Positions 1 through 8,748 of a DNA stretch of 64,000 bases are shown here, piece by piece. The position numbers and the translations under genes were made by a program. Position 1 is the stretch's first letter; every line of letters starts with the position of its first letter. The notes under the pieces were generated by a model that did no database searches, was not told the DNA's origin, and worked only from the letters and a program-made list of their open reading frames with translations. The DNA lies in the NCBI GenBank assembly GCA_014381825.1, contig JACNKX010000065.1, positions 93,363 through 157,362 of the forward strand, written 5' to 3'. The DNA is from Planctomycetota bacterium. GTDB lineage: Bacteria > Planctomycetota > Planctomycetia > Pirellulales > Pirellulaceae.

Positions 1-1008
1 GAACACCTCGCGACATGACTTTGTCTCGACTTTGTCGTTGACCGTCGTACTTGTCCCGTGGGCGTTAACGTAGTCGATATCGGATGGGTTCAATCCCGCA
101 TCTTCGATTGCCATTCGCATACAGCCAATGGCACCTCGTCCTTCGGGATGAATGTCCGTGATACGATAGGCATCGGCCGTCGATCCATAGCCCAGAATCT
201 CCCCGAAAATTTGAGCGCCGCGCTGCTTTGCATGCTCGAGTTCTTCGAGGACGATCATCGCCGCGCCTTCACCCAAGACGAAACCGTTGCGTAGTCGGTC
301 GAAGGGGCGTGAGGCCTTTGTTGGGTTGTCGTTGCTCGTGGAGAGGGCGGTCAATAAGTTAAATCCCGTGACGCCGAACGGGTGAACCATACTGTGGGTG
401 CCGCCCGAGATCATTGCGTCCGCATCGCCGCGGCGAATAATCTCCGTCGCTTCACCGATCGCTTGGCTGCTTGCGGCACACGCGGTCAGGCAATTCAAAT
501 TGGGGCCCTGCGCATTAAACATGCCAGCCAAATGCGCGGCCGGCATATTCGGCTCTTGTTCCAACTCGACTTGTGGGTTGAGGACTTCAAGCCCCTTCTT
601 GGTAAACTTTGCGATATCGAATTCGCCGTCTTCCAGGGCGGCTGCCATCATTGATGTGAACGAGTGGAAGTCCTGGCTGCCTTCACCACTACCAAGATAA
701 ACACCCAGCCGTACCGGATCGATTCCGGCATCGAGGATTCCGGACGAGTCGACGGCTTGGCGTGCGGCCCCTCCTGCGAATCGCGAATGTCTCCCTCGGT
801 GTTTCCAGACTTCCGCATCCTCACCGATGTCCGTGATATCCCAGTTCTTAACCTCGGCCGAAATCTTCGTGGGAAAACGGCTGGCATCGAAGATGGTTGT
901 GTAGCCAACTCCGGATTGGCTTTCCTTCAGCCCGGACCAGACCGTCTCGACATCATGTCCCATTGGATTGATCGAACCGATGCCGGTAATGACGACGCGT
1001 CGTCTCAT
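1..1008 (-). CDS. fabF: Beta-ketoacyl-ACP synthase II (FabF-like), C-terminus beyond window
   Basis: Condensing enzyme that extends acyl-ACP with malonyl-ACP in the cytoplasm. The frame stays open from the ATG at 1008 to the window edge (336 codons), so the C-terminal fifth or so is missing. It starts MRRRVVITGIGSINPMG, typical of KAS I/II proteins. The nucleophile Cys lies in CLTACAASSQ and the first catalytic His in NAHGTSTTVND. The second His, expected further on, is outside the window. It is the last gene seen of a leftward set of two FabZ-like dehydratases and an ACP, so it probably works with that ACP in a dedicated fatty-acid or polyene-type pathway and not as the only housekeeping FabF. 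That pathway role is inference. Confidence 0.9.
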   Translation of the reverse strand, partial: MRRRVVITGIGSINPMGHDVETVWSGLKESQSGVGYTTIFDASRFPTKISAEVKNWDITDIGEDAEVWKHRGRHSRFAGGAARQAVDSSGILDAGIDPVRLGVYLGSGEGSQDFHSFTSMMAAALEDGEFDIAKFTKKGLEVLNPQVELEQEPNMPAAHLAGMFNAQGPNLNCLTACAASSQAIGEATEIIRRGDADAMISGGTHSMVHPFGVTGFNLLTALSTSNDNPTKASRPFDRLRNGFVLGEGAAMIVLEELEHAKQRGAQIFGEILGYGSTADAYRITDIHPEGRGAIGCMRMAIEDAGLNPSDIDYVNAHGTSTTVNDKVETKSCREVF

Positions 1009-1077
1009 CTTGTTGCGATCTCCGATTGAGTTTCTGTGAACGTGAACATTGCGACCTGACGAATGACACTTGGTATT

Positions 1078-1617
1078 CTATCCAATCGCTGCGGCTTCCT
1101 CCCGCTCCGCATGTAGAAGATGTTCAGGAATCTTGATCTTCTCGCCGGTTTCGGTCCGACCTACGTCAAACATTCGCAGCAGTCGCAGCATTCGCAGGAA
1201 CTCGGCCGGCTCGAAAAGGTCAACTCCTTGAAAACGATCATCCAGGTGCGCGAAGACCATGTCTACTTCTGCGTGAAGTCGATCACCGATGTGGCTGGTC
1301 GCTTTGCAGATGGCACCGTCTGCTTGGATGTTCTCTGCGACCACCGTGTAGGTCAGCGTATCGCCTGCCACAGCGGGGCCGTGAAATACAGCTTTGCCTA
1401 GTTTGGCCAGGACGACTCGTTCCGTGAAGTCGTTGTGTTCGGCGACTAGCAGACCGCCAGTTTGGGCGAGCCCTTCGATGATCAGCGAAGCGGGCATGAG
1501 CGGGAGAAATGGGCCGTAGCCGTCCATTTGCTCCTCGGCCAGAGCGACGTTCTTGATCGCAACCGCCCGACGACCGCTCTCCAATTCAACAAACCGATCA
1601 ATCCAAAACCAGCGCAT
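1078..1617 (-). CDS. FabZ-like hotdog protein lacking the catalytic His
   Basis: A 179-residue single-hotdog protein of the 3-hydroxyacyl-ACP dehydratase family. The segment PLMPASLIIEGLAQTGG (about residues 39-55) matches the FabZ core helix and keeps the catalytic acid at E48. Where FabZ has His in the D-H-F-P-x-x-P-V-M-P motif, this protein has Tyr34 (sequence DGYGPFLPLMP), so ordinary dehydratase chemistry is doubtful. The C-terminus is rich in Leu, Arg and Glu. A GAGAAAG ribosome site lies about 6 nt upstream. It sits between the ACP and FabF in the same operon, close to a second FabZ-like gene that has an intact His. It may be a structural partner of that enzyme, a thioesterase-like hotdog, or a dehydratase with altered chemistry. 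Confidence 0.8.
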   Translation of the reverse strand: MRWFWIDRFVELESGRRAVAIKNVALAEEQMDGYGPFLPLMPASLIIEGLAQTGGLLVAEHNDFTERVVLAKLGKAVFHGPAVAGDTLTYTVVAENIQADGAICKATSHIGDRLHAEVDMVFAHLDDRFQGVDLFEPAEFLRMLRLLRMFDVGRTETGEKIKIPEHLLHAEREEAAAIG

Positions 1618-1659
1618 GGTAAGCTTTCTCGTCGCGTTTGATCCAATCGAGAAATCGAC

Positions 1660-2046
1660 TTATGCGCCGACTTTCGACTCGACGTAGCGGCACAGATCAC
1701 TGACGGTCAACAGATTACCAAAGTCCTGGACGACCGGGTTCGACTCGAACTTTGTGAGGTCCGCGAACGGCATTCGTTTCTTCAATTCCTCGACGCCGTC
1801 GGGCGTCACCTTTCCATCTTGGACATACTCCGCATTGGTGAGGATGTCTTCAGGAAACAACTCGGAGCGCGGGATCTCGATTTCAAACGCCTTTTCGAGA
1901 CGAAACACGATATCAAGGAAGTCAATGGACTCAGCGCCCAAGTCGCCGACCATCGTAGCCTCCGGCGTCACCTCGTCGTCGTCGACCCCAAGTGCATCCA
2001 TCAGAGCTTCTTGAACTTTCGCAAACACTTCTTCTTTCGTAGGCAT
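1660..2046 (-). CDS. Acyl carrier protein, extended form (128 aa)
   Basis: Carries acyl intermediates on a phosphopantetheine arm for the neighbouring condensing enzyme and dehydratases. The attachment site is S40 in GAESIDFLDIVF; the motif is E-S-I, not the usual D-S-L. Helix I and II regions look normal (residues 3-70). An insert of about 45 residues (roughly 70-115) then separates helix II from the last helix, which reads LTVSDLCRYVESKV. Usual ACPs have 75-85 residues, so this is clearly long. A GGAGAG site stands about 7 nt before the ATG. It lies 50 bp after the FabZ-like gene and 42 bp before the His-less FabZ-like gene, on one strand. Confidence 0.9.
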   Translation of the reverse strand: MPTKEEVFAKVQEALMDALGVDDDEVTPEATMVGDLGAESIDFLDIVFRLEKAFEIEIPRSELFPEDILTNAEYVQDGKVTPDGVEELKKRMPFADLTKFESNPVVQDFGNLLTVSDLCRYVESKVGA

Positions 2047-2096
2047 TCGAGGTCTCTCCGATCGATTAATAATTGGCTTTTTACTGGCGACGGACG

Positions 2097-2618
2097 CTAG
2101 CTGATAGCATCAGCGCTGTGATTATGTTGTGGTTTCCAGATCCGCGAGAATTCACCTCGATGGTAATTTCGCGCATATGGGTCAACCGCTCCGTGGTTTG
2201 GGTATCGGTCGCTCAGAGTGAACCGCTCCAATACAAGCCGTCCCGACACCGCAACAACGTCTTCCACCATTCCTTGAACCTTCAGTTTTGTGGTATTACT
2301 GCCGTGCTTCGCGATCTCCGCCGAGACAGTTAAGACTTGATTTGGAGCTAAAAAACTAGCGTATTTGATCGTTCGTGCTTCTTGTAACAAGACATAGGGC
2401 TTTTCAAAATCGTCAGTAACTCGCACCAACCAGGCGCTGGCCTGAAACATCGCTTCGAGCATCAGGACGCCGGGCATCACGGGAAATTTTGGGAAATGGT
2501 CTTTAAGGTACTCTTCATCGGGCAGCAGCCGTTTTTGTGCTGTAATGGATTGCCCAGGAACGAGTTCCGTGATCTCGTCCAGTAGGCGAAAACGCATTGT
2601 CAAGCCTGCGTCCGACAT
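2097..2618 (-). CDS. 3-hydroxyacyl-ACP dehydratase, FabZ-like
   Basis: Removes water from 3-hydroxyacyl-ACP to give the trans-2-enoyl-ACP. At 173 residues it is a single hotdog with the family motif DHFPKFPVMPGVLMLEA. The catalytic pair is H41 and E55. The C-terminal 25 residues after the hotdog are extra compared with E. coli FabZ (about 150 aa). The start at 2618 is preceded by GAGGGG at about 9 nt; Met8 (2597) is a possible alternative. It is first gene of the leftward operon and has a good sigma-70-type promoter just upstream. It is the only dehydratase of the pair here with a complete active site. Confidence 0.88.
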   Translation of the reverse strand: MSDAGLTMRFRLLDEITELVPGQSITAQKRLLPDEEYLKDHFPKFPVMPGVLMLEAMFQASAWLVRVTDDFEKPYVLLQEARTIKYASFLAPNQVLTVSAEIAKHGSNTTKLKVQGMVEDVVAVSGRLVLERFTLSDRYPNHGAVDPYARNYHRGEFSRIWKPQHNHSADAIS

Positions 2619-2653
2619 CCGGCGGGCACCCCTCTAGATTGGTCAAACTCGTC

Positions 2654-2682
2654 AGTATAGTTTCGGTTGAAAAGTACCACAA
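2654..2682 (-). promoter_or_regulatory. Sigma-70-type promoter for the FabZ/ACP/FabF operon
   Basis: On the minus strand TTGTGG (2682-2677) and TATACT (2659-2654) are separated by 17 nt. This places the transcription start about 28 nt upstream of the ATG at 2618. The call rests on consensus similarity, spacing and position only. Confidence 0.5.
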
Positions 2683-2734
2683 CCGGCGGTAATTACACGC
2701 TTTCCGGCGATCACGACGATTCCAGGGCCACGGT

Positions 2735-2763
2735 TTGTCAGTTAGATCGCCGCTTGTTACATT
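2735..2763 (+). promoter_or_regulatory. Possible promoter giving a leaderless ptsI transcript
   Basis: TTGTCA (2735-2740) and TACATT (2758-2763) are 17 nt apart. Transcription starting about 7 nt after the -10 box would begin at or beside the ptsI ATG at 2770. No Shine-Dalgarno-like sequence lies before that ATG, which fits a leaderless message. The -10 match is only moderate. Confidence 0.35.
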
Positions 2764-2769
2764 TCTCGC

Positions 2770-4533
2770 ATGCGTAAAGGAATTGCCGTATCACCAGGAG
2801 TCGCAGTCGGAACGGCGTATTGTATCCACGAAATTTTCGTGAACCCTGATACGAAACGTCTTGAGGATAGCGAAGTTACGGCCGAATTGGCGGCTTACGA
2901 GTCGGCTCGCGACCGAACTACTGCAGACCTGAACGCTTTACGCACGAAGGTCGAAGGCCAGGTCGGACGCGATGAAGCCGCGATATTTGCGGTTCAAGAG
3001 TCGATCCTGCGGGACGCCGATTTTACAGACAAAGTCCGAGGCTGGATCGTCGACGACCGGCTTACCGCAGCAGCAGCTCTGCATCAACTGTTAAATCACT
3101 ACACGTCGCTCTTCGCACGAACACGAGACAATTATCTCAAAGAACGCGTCAACGACGTGCGAGATGTCATTGTGCGACTCAGCTCTCATCTGAGCGACGT
3201 GCTGAAGCCCGAAACGGACGCTTTGGACGGCCCGCTCATCATCGTTGCGGATGAACTGCTCCCGTCACAAGCGGTAGCACTCGGTGACACCGACGTCCGC
3301 GGCATCGTTACGCAAGCCGGAAGCCAGACCAGCCATGCGGCGATCATTGCTCGGAGCCGCGGGATTCCAGCCGTGTCTGGCATCAGCGGCATTCTCAGGC
3401 AGATAACCACGGGCGACGCCATTATCGTAGACGGTCGTGAGGGTGTCGTAATCGTCGATCCTGACCCAGAAGCGCGCAGCGCCTATCTCAAACTAGAACG
3501 TGAGTTTGTCCACCTGCGTGACGAGCTTGCCGTCAACCGTGATCTTCCCGCGATGACGTCGGACGGCGTCAAACTGGAGCTCCTTGCCAACATCAACGGC
3601 GTTTCGGACGCAACAACCGCAGCGGCAATGGGCTCGACCGGTGTCGGCCTGTTTCGTACCGAGTATATGTATCTGACCCACCCAACGGTCCCTGACGAGG
3701 ACGAGCAACTCGCCACTTACCAGCAAATCATCGATGCAAGCCCCAACAGCACAATTACAATTCGTACGCTCGATATTGGGGGCGACAAAACCGTACCGTA
3801 TCTCGGTCATAACCATCAGGAGGCCAACCCTTTTTTGGGTTGGCGTAGCATCCGTTTGTCGTTCGAGCATCCTGAGTTTTTTAGTACTCAGATCCGAGCA
3901 GTGCTCCGCGCTTCGCGCTATGCAAAGCAACAGGGAGGTGCCGTTCGCCTGATGTTTCCAATGATTACAACGATCGACGAGTTTCGTCGAGTCCGGCAAA
4001 TTGTCCGTCGTGCGCAGCAACGTCTCGCGAAAGAAGAGAAAGAGTACGCTGATGTTCCGCTCGGCATGATGCTTGAGGTCCCAGCCGCCGCAATCGCGAT
4101 CGACACAATTCTGCCCGTTGTCGACTTTGTCTCCGTAGGTTCGAACGATCTGGTGCAATATTTAATGGCGGCGGATCGGGACAATCCGAAGGTCAGCCAC
4201 CTCTGTCAGCCAATGGCACCTGCCGTATTGCGGCTGCTGACAAACGTAATACGCACCTGCCGCGCACAATCCACGCCAATCACCGTTTGTGGCGAAATGG
4301 CAGGTCAGCCAAGGACGTTTGTTCTGCTGTTGGGCATGGGATTGCGGAGCTTCAGCATGAGTCCGGCATTTATCCCGTCGATCAAAGAACTCGCGAGCCA
4401 CATGACGATCGCTCAAGCGCGCGGAGTCTTGCACCACGCGCTCGAGATGAAGACGACGACTCACGTGAAGCGATTTATGGCAGACCAACTTCGGAAGATC
4501 TCTCCCGATTCCGTACTCTTTGATACCGCATAG
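2770..4533 (+). CDS. ptsI: PTS enzyme I (phosphoenolpyruvate-protein phosphotransferase)
   Basis: Transfers phosphate from PEP to HPr, the first step of the phosphotransferase system, in the cytoplasm. The 587-residue length is normal. The order is an N-terminal HPr-binding/swivelling part (1-220) with the phospho-accepting H189 in GSQTSHAAIIARSRGIPAV, then a PEP-binding TIM barrel with TGVGLFRTEYMY, GSNDLVQYLMAADRDN and the active Cys in ITVCGEMAGQP. H189 and the single-swivel layout separate it from PEP synthase and pyruvate phosphate dikinase. No HPr or EII gene is nearby, so it may serve a regulatory PTS or HPr encoded elsewhere. It converges on trxA with 10 bp between the stop codons. 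Confidence 0.95.
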   Translation: MRKGIAVSPGVAVGTAYCIHEIFVNPDTKRLEDSEVTAELAAYESARDRTTADLNALRTKVEGQVGRDEAAIFAVQESILRDADFTDKVRGWIVDDRLTAAAALHQLLNHYTSLFARTRDNYLKERVNDVRDVIVRLSSHLSDVLKPETDALDGPLIIVADELLPSQAVALGDTDVRGIVTQAGSQTSHAAIIARSRGIPAVSGISGILRQITTGDAIIVDGREGVVIVDPDPEARSAYLKLEREFVHLRDELAVNRDLPAMTSDGVKLELLANINGVSDATTAAAMGSTGVGLFRTEYMYLTHPTVPDEDEQLATYQQIIDASPNSTITIRTLDIGGDKTVPYLGHNHQEANPFLGWRSIRLSFEHPEFFSTQIRAVLRASRYAKQQGGAVRLMFPMITTIDEFRRVRQIVRRAQQRLAKEEKEYADVPLGMMLEVPAAAIAIDTILPVVDFVSVGSNDLVQYLMAADRDNPKVSHLCQPMAPAVLRLLTNVIRTCRAQSTPITVCGEMAGQPRTFVLLLGMGLRSFSMSPAFIPSIKELASHMTIAQARGVLHHALEMKTTTHVKRFMADQLRKISPDSVLFDTA

Positions 4534-4543
4534 CGTGAAGCCG

Positions 4544-4873
4544 CTAAGCTTTGGCCGCGTCGAGCGATTCTTGCAATCGAGCTTTGGGCTGCACACCAAG
4601 AAACCGTTCTATGACGTCACCGCCCTTGAAGACCATTAAGGTTGGGATGCTGGTTACACCGTACTCCTGGGATGTCTTTGGGCTATCGTCAAGGTTAACT
4701 TTACCAATCTTGATTGACCCGAGATTCTCTCCGGCCAATTCATCGATCATCGGTGCTATCTGCCGGCAAGGGCCACACCAAGGGGCCCAAAAGTCGACGA
4801 GTACCGGCTCGGAAGATTGGAGGACTTCGGTGTCAAAATTGTCGTCGGTAAACTCGTGTACATTCCCGGCCAT
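4544..4873 (-). CDS. trxA: Thioredoxin
   Basis: Cytoplasmic protein-disulfide reductase of 109 residues. The active site is WAPWCGPCRQIAPMID, with the cis-Pro region in VTSIPTLMVFKGG. The start is set at 4873 (MAGNVHEF) because AAGGAGATCGTA stands right before that ATG. An upstream in-frame Met at 4897 would add eight residues that thioredoxins do not have. A strong promoter lies about 50 nt upstream. It is a single-gene unit between ptsI (convergent) and a sigma factor gene. Confidence 0.96.
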   Translation of the reverse strand: MAGNVHEFTDDNFDTEVLQSSEPVLVDFWAPWCGPCRQIAPMIDELAGENLGSIKIGKVNLDDSPKTSQEYGVTSIPTLMVFKGGDVIERFLGVQPKARLQESLDAAKA

Positions 4874-4921
4874 TACGATCTCCTTCGTCGTTAGCACGTT
4901 TCAATTGAGGTGAGGAGTCGA

Positions 4922-4951
4922 ATTGTATCGGTCGACTTTCGAACCTGTCAA
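4922..4951 (-). promoter_or_regulatory. Sigma-70-type promoter of trxA
   Basis: On the minus strand a perfect TTGACA (4951-4946) is followed after 18 nt by TACAAT (4927-4922). Transcription would start about 42 nt before the trxA ATG, leaving room for the AAGGAG ribosome site. Confidence 0.6.
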
Positions 4952-5082
4952 TCGAGCTAACGAATCGTAGGAGTTCGGAGGAAATGCAGGGCTAAGCGCA
5001 CCGCTGAATCGCAGTGGACACCTCGAAAACCGCGTTCGCAGCTTCGCAAGACTTCGATGCCAGCTTGCTTGCTTGGGCCTCA

Positions 5083-6000
<918 letters not shown>

Positions 6001-6391
6001 AGTGTCGTCGCCCGTGCAATGGAGGGAGGGGGCAGAAGCAGGATGTCAACGGGAATAAGACAACTATCGACGCGCAGCCCTATTGTTCTGCAAGCAGAGG
6101 CAAAGCCGAGGAGGTACGCGAGATATGCCTTGCATTCCGACCATAACGGTGACACCGGCATCGACAGTCACGCGGCTTCAAATCCTTCGGCTCGAGTCAT
6201 GTACGGGTGCGAACACCGAATCGTCGTGAGTGAATCGCCGCGACAATCGCTATAACACTTGCGATGAACGCAGTCGTGCTACCTGTATCGCAAAACGGGT
6301 TCATTGCAAAGCAAATCCCCGTCATCGATTTCGATAACGGGGATTCGTGAGCATCTACTTAAACGGACAATAACGTCCGAACTGAGATATC
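6001..6391. other. Intergenic region between rpsA and the sigma factor gene
   Basis: 391 bp without a convincing gene. It holds the rpsA terminator hairpin (6314-6345). The rest must contain the promoter of the leftward sigma factor gene, but no box pair stands out. The short open frames here have no ribosome site and no recognisable protein features. Confidence 0.6.
6314..6345 (-). terminator. Hairpin terminator downstream of rpsA
   Basis: AATCCCCGTTATCG and CGATGACGGGGATT on the minus strand pair over 14 positions with one mismatch around a 4-nt loop. It lies 46 nt past the rpsA stop codon. It is followed by a weak T-rich stretch, so termination may be only partly intrinsic. Confidence 0.55.
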
Positions 6392-8269
6392 TTATTCCGC
6401 CGGTTTTTCTTCTACCGCAGCTTCTTCTACCGCAGCTTCTTCTACTGGGGCATCGGTTGCGACTGGGGCAGGAGTTGGAGCCTGCTCGGCAGACTTAAAC
6501 AGCGGGCCGGCTTCACCGAGACCACCCTTCAAGTCTTCACGAATAACTCGCTCTCGCGACCCTGTGGCGGCTCCGCCGGCTTCGGGTGCCGAACCATCCT
6601 CTTCCGCCCACTCAACGCGTTTACGTGACAAGCCAATCTTTCGTTCGTCGATATCGACACGGAGGATCTTCACTTCGATCTCTTCGCCAACTTTTACAAC
6701 ATCCTCGGGGTTCTCGACCTTGTGGTCTGCTAGTTCGGAGATGTGCAACAATCCTTCAAGACCGTCTTCTAAGCCGACAAAGACACCGAAATTCGTGATC
6801 TTCGTAACGGCGCCCTTGACGACTTGTCCAGGCTGGTACTTGCCGGGGATGTCCTGCGCCCACGGATCATCGTCCAATTGCTTTAGTCCTAACGCAATTC
6901 GGCGACGGTCCTGGTCGACTGAGAGAATCTTACAGCTAACTTCCTGGCCTTTCTCGAGCATTTCGTTCGGATGGCTAATCTTGCGAGTCCAAGACATATC
7001 AGAAACATGGAGCAGGCCGTCTATGCCTTCTTCGAGTTCAATAAACGCACCGTAGTTCGTGAGATTTCGAACCTTTCCGTTAACCGTCCCATCGATCGGG
7101 AAGCGATCCGTGATATTGTCCCACGGATTATCTTGCGTTTGCTTCATGCCGAGTGAAAGCTGTTGGCCAGCCTTGTCGATGCTAAGGATGACGACTTCGA
7201 TCTCGTCGCCAATCTGAAGCAGTTCGTTCGGATGATTGATCCGCTTCGTCCAGGACATCTCGCTGATGTGAACCAAGCCTTCGATCCCGGGTTCGAGTTT
7301 GACGAAGGCACCGTAGCTCATGACGTTGACGACGGTACCGGTGTACTTTTCGTTGACGTTGTACCGGGTGTCGACGGTTTCCCAAGGGTTCGGTGTAAGC
7401 TGCTTGAGACCCAACGCAATTTTCTGCTTCTCGCGATCGATATGCAGAATTTGGACTTCGATTTCTTGATCGATTTGTACCATTTCGGACGGATGACCAA
7501 TTCGTTCCCAGCTCATGTCGGTGATGTGAAGTAGTCCGTCAATCCCGCCGAGGTCAACGAATGCGCCGAATTCGGCAATGTTCTTCACGACACCCTTGCT
7601 GGACACGCCAACTTCCAAATCGCGTAGCAATGCATCGCGGTCTTCTTCTCGCTGCTTCTCAATCAGCGACCGGCGGCTTACGACGATGTTGCGCCGGGCT
7701 TCGTCGATCTTCAACACTTCGCATTGCACAACGCGACCGATGTAGTCACCGATATCTGAGGGACGACGGATGTCAACTTGACTGGCAGGTAGGAAGACAT
7801 TCACGCCGATGTCGACAAGCAGTCCACCCTTGATTTTCCGCGTCACCGTTCCGGTGACGACCTGACCTTCATGAACGGTCTTCATCATCTCTTGCCAGGC
7901 GATGATTTTCTCGGCCTTGCGTTTACTTAGCGAGACCATGCCATGCGGGTCGTCGGCGCGACCAAACTCGTCCTCTAAGTCCTCGATCAGAACTTGGAAT
8001 GTTTGGCCGACCGCCGGCTGTTCTTCGTCCTCATCCCATTCGTTGCGTGGAATGCTGCCTTCACTCTTAAAGCCCACATCAACGAGGACGATATCGTCGT
8101 CGATGCGTATGATACGTCCTTCCACGATTGAGTTGACGTCGAAGTTCGCTTCGCCCTCCATCGTTCCAAGGACCGTGCCGTCGTCACTGGCGTCGGCAAA
8201 CTCCTCGTCGAACAGGGCGCTGATCGCTGCGTCGGTTTCTAAACTGCGAATGAGGTTTCGGTTGACCAT
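6392..8269 (-). CDS. rpsA: 30S ribosomal protein S1
   Basis: Binds mRNA and helps load it on the 30S subunit. The 625-residue protein has six S1/OB repeats, seen as repeated blocks such as GAFVDLGGIDGLLHITDMSW, GAFVKLEPGIEGLVHISEMSW and GVFVGLEDGLEGLLHISELA. The first two repeats (about 45-220) are the more divergent, ribosome-docking type. The C-terminal 60 residues are Ala/Glu/Pro-rich with an imperfect AAVEE repeat. This full six-repeat length is that of S1 itself and not of a short S1-domain protein. It is monocistronic. In species with weak Shine-Dalgarno sequences, as several genes here appear to have, S1 would be important for initiation. Confidence 0.96.
   Translation of the reverse strand: MVNRNLIRSLETDAAISALFDEEFADASDDGTVLGTMEGEANFDVNSIVEGRIIRIDDDIVLVDVGFKSEGSIPRNEWDEDEEQPAVGQTFQVLIEDLEDEFGRADDPHGMVSLSKRKAEKIIAWQEMMKTVHEGQVVTGTVTRKIKGGLLVDIGVNVFLPASQVDIRRPSDIGDYIGRVVQCEVLKIDEARRNIVVSRRSLIEKQREEDRDALLRDLEVGVSSKGVVKNIAEFGAFVDLGGIDGLLHITDMSWERIGHPSEMVQIDQEIEVQILHIDREKQKIALGLKQLTPNPWETVDTRYNVNEKYTGTVVNVMSYGAFVKLEPGIEGLVHISEMSWTKRINHPNELLQIGDEIEVVILSIDKAGQQLSLGMKQTQDNPWDNITDRFPIDGTVNGKVRNLTNYGAFIELEEGIDGLLHVSDMSWTRKISHPNEMLEKGQEVSCKILSVDQDRRRIALGLKQLDDDPWAQDIPGKYQPGQVVKGAVTKITNFGVFVGLEDGLEGLLHISELADHKVENPEDVVKVGEEIEVKILRVDIDERKIGLSRKRVEWAEEDGSAPEAGGAATGSRERVIREDLKGGLGEAGPLFKSAEQAPTPAPVATDAPVEEAAVEEAAVEEKPAE
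6407..6445 (-). repeat. 15-bp tandem repeat encoding the acidic S1 tail
   Basis: TTCTTCTACCGCAGC occurs twice in tandem (6407-6421, 6422-6436) and then partly a third time to 6445. It encodes repeated A-A-V-E-E at the end of ribosomal protein S1. In-frame copy-number change would alter tail length without a frameshift. Confidence 0.8.
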
Positions 8270-8748
8270 AATTTCTTACGACAATTGGGGTTAGGGTATT
8301 CCCGCACGAGCCAGAACGACCGTCGCTCGGGGAGCGCGCAGGATTCGGAGTCAAAACGCGTAAATCTAACAAACGCGTGAATCTACAGCAACGGTGGACT
8401 CGTTTTTTGGGGCCGACTGCGGTCCGATGAAGCAGTGATCAGTCACCGCGGGACATACCAGATTGAAATGCAAGTTTGACGTTGGCATTTATCGGTTTAT
8501 AATCGACGGGCTATGCAGTCCGTTGCCAGTTCCTCCCCCAATTGTGGATGGTGTGGGGCTGTATTGTTGCTAGTCCACCGCGCGGATATGGCAGGTTTTT
8601 AAGCCTCTTGAAGGCATTTTCCCAATTAAACCAGCGTGTTTCCGCAAAAAAGTGGACGTAACTTCAACCCGTAATTAGACTGGCGAGAGCAGCTCTACTC
8701 TGCCATTTCCACATCTTTTCGGCTTGACCCGATAGGGGTATTGTCGCG
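8270..8748. other. Divergent promoter region between rpsA and the large exoprotein gene
   Basis: 479 bp. It contains a near-consensus rightward promoter (8476-8503), and on the minus strand a weaker pair TTGCTG-17 nt-TAGATT near 8350-8390 that could serve rpsA. The segment AACGCGTAAATCTAACA is nearly repeated directly after itself at about 8355-8385. The roughly 240 nt between the rightward promoter and the ATG at 8749 hold only a 29-codon frame (8513-8602) of doubtful meaning. Confidence 0.55.
8476..8503 (+). promoter_or_regulatory. Strong sigma-70-type promoter with overlapping dyad
   Basis: TTGACG (8476-8481) and a perfect TATAAT (8498-8503) are 16 nt apart. AAATGC (8466-8471) and GCATTT (8485-8490) form an inverted repeat centred on the -35 box, which could be an operator. 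The next large gene begins 245 nt downstream, so the transcript would have a long leader. Confidence 0.55.

Noticed and set aside
3493..4158. A 221-codon leftward frame within ptsI
   Set aside because: It is a mirror frame of a well-supported enzyme I gene and shows no family motifs.
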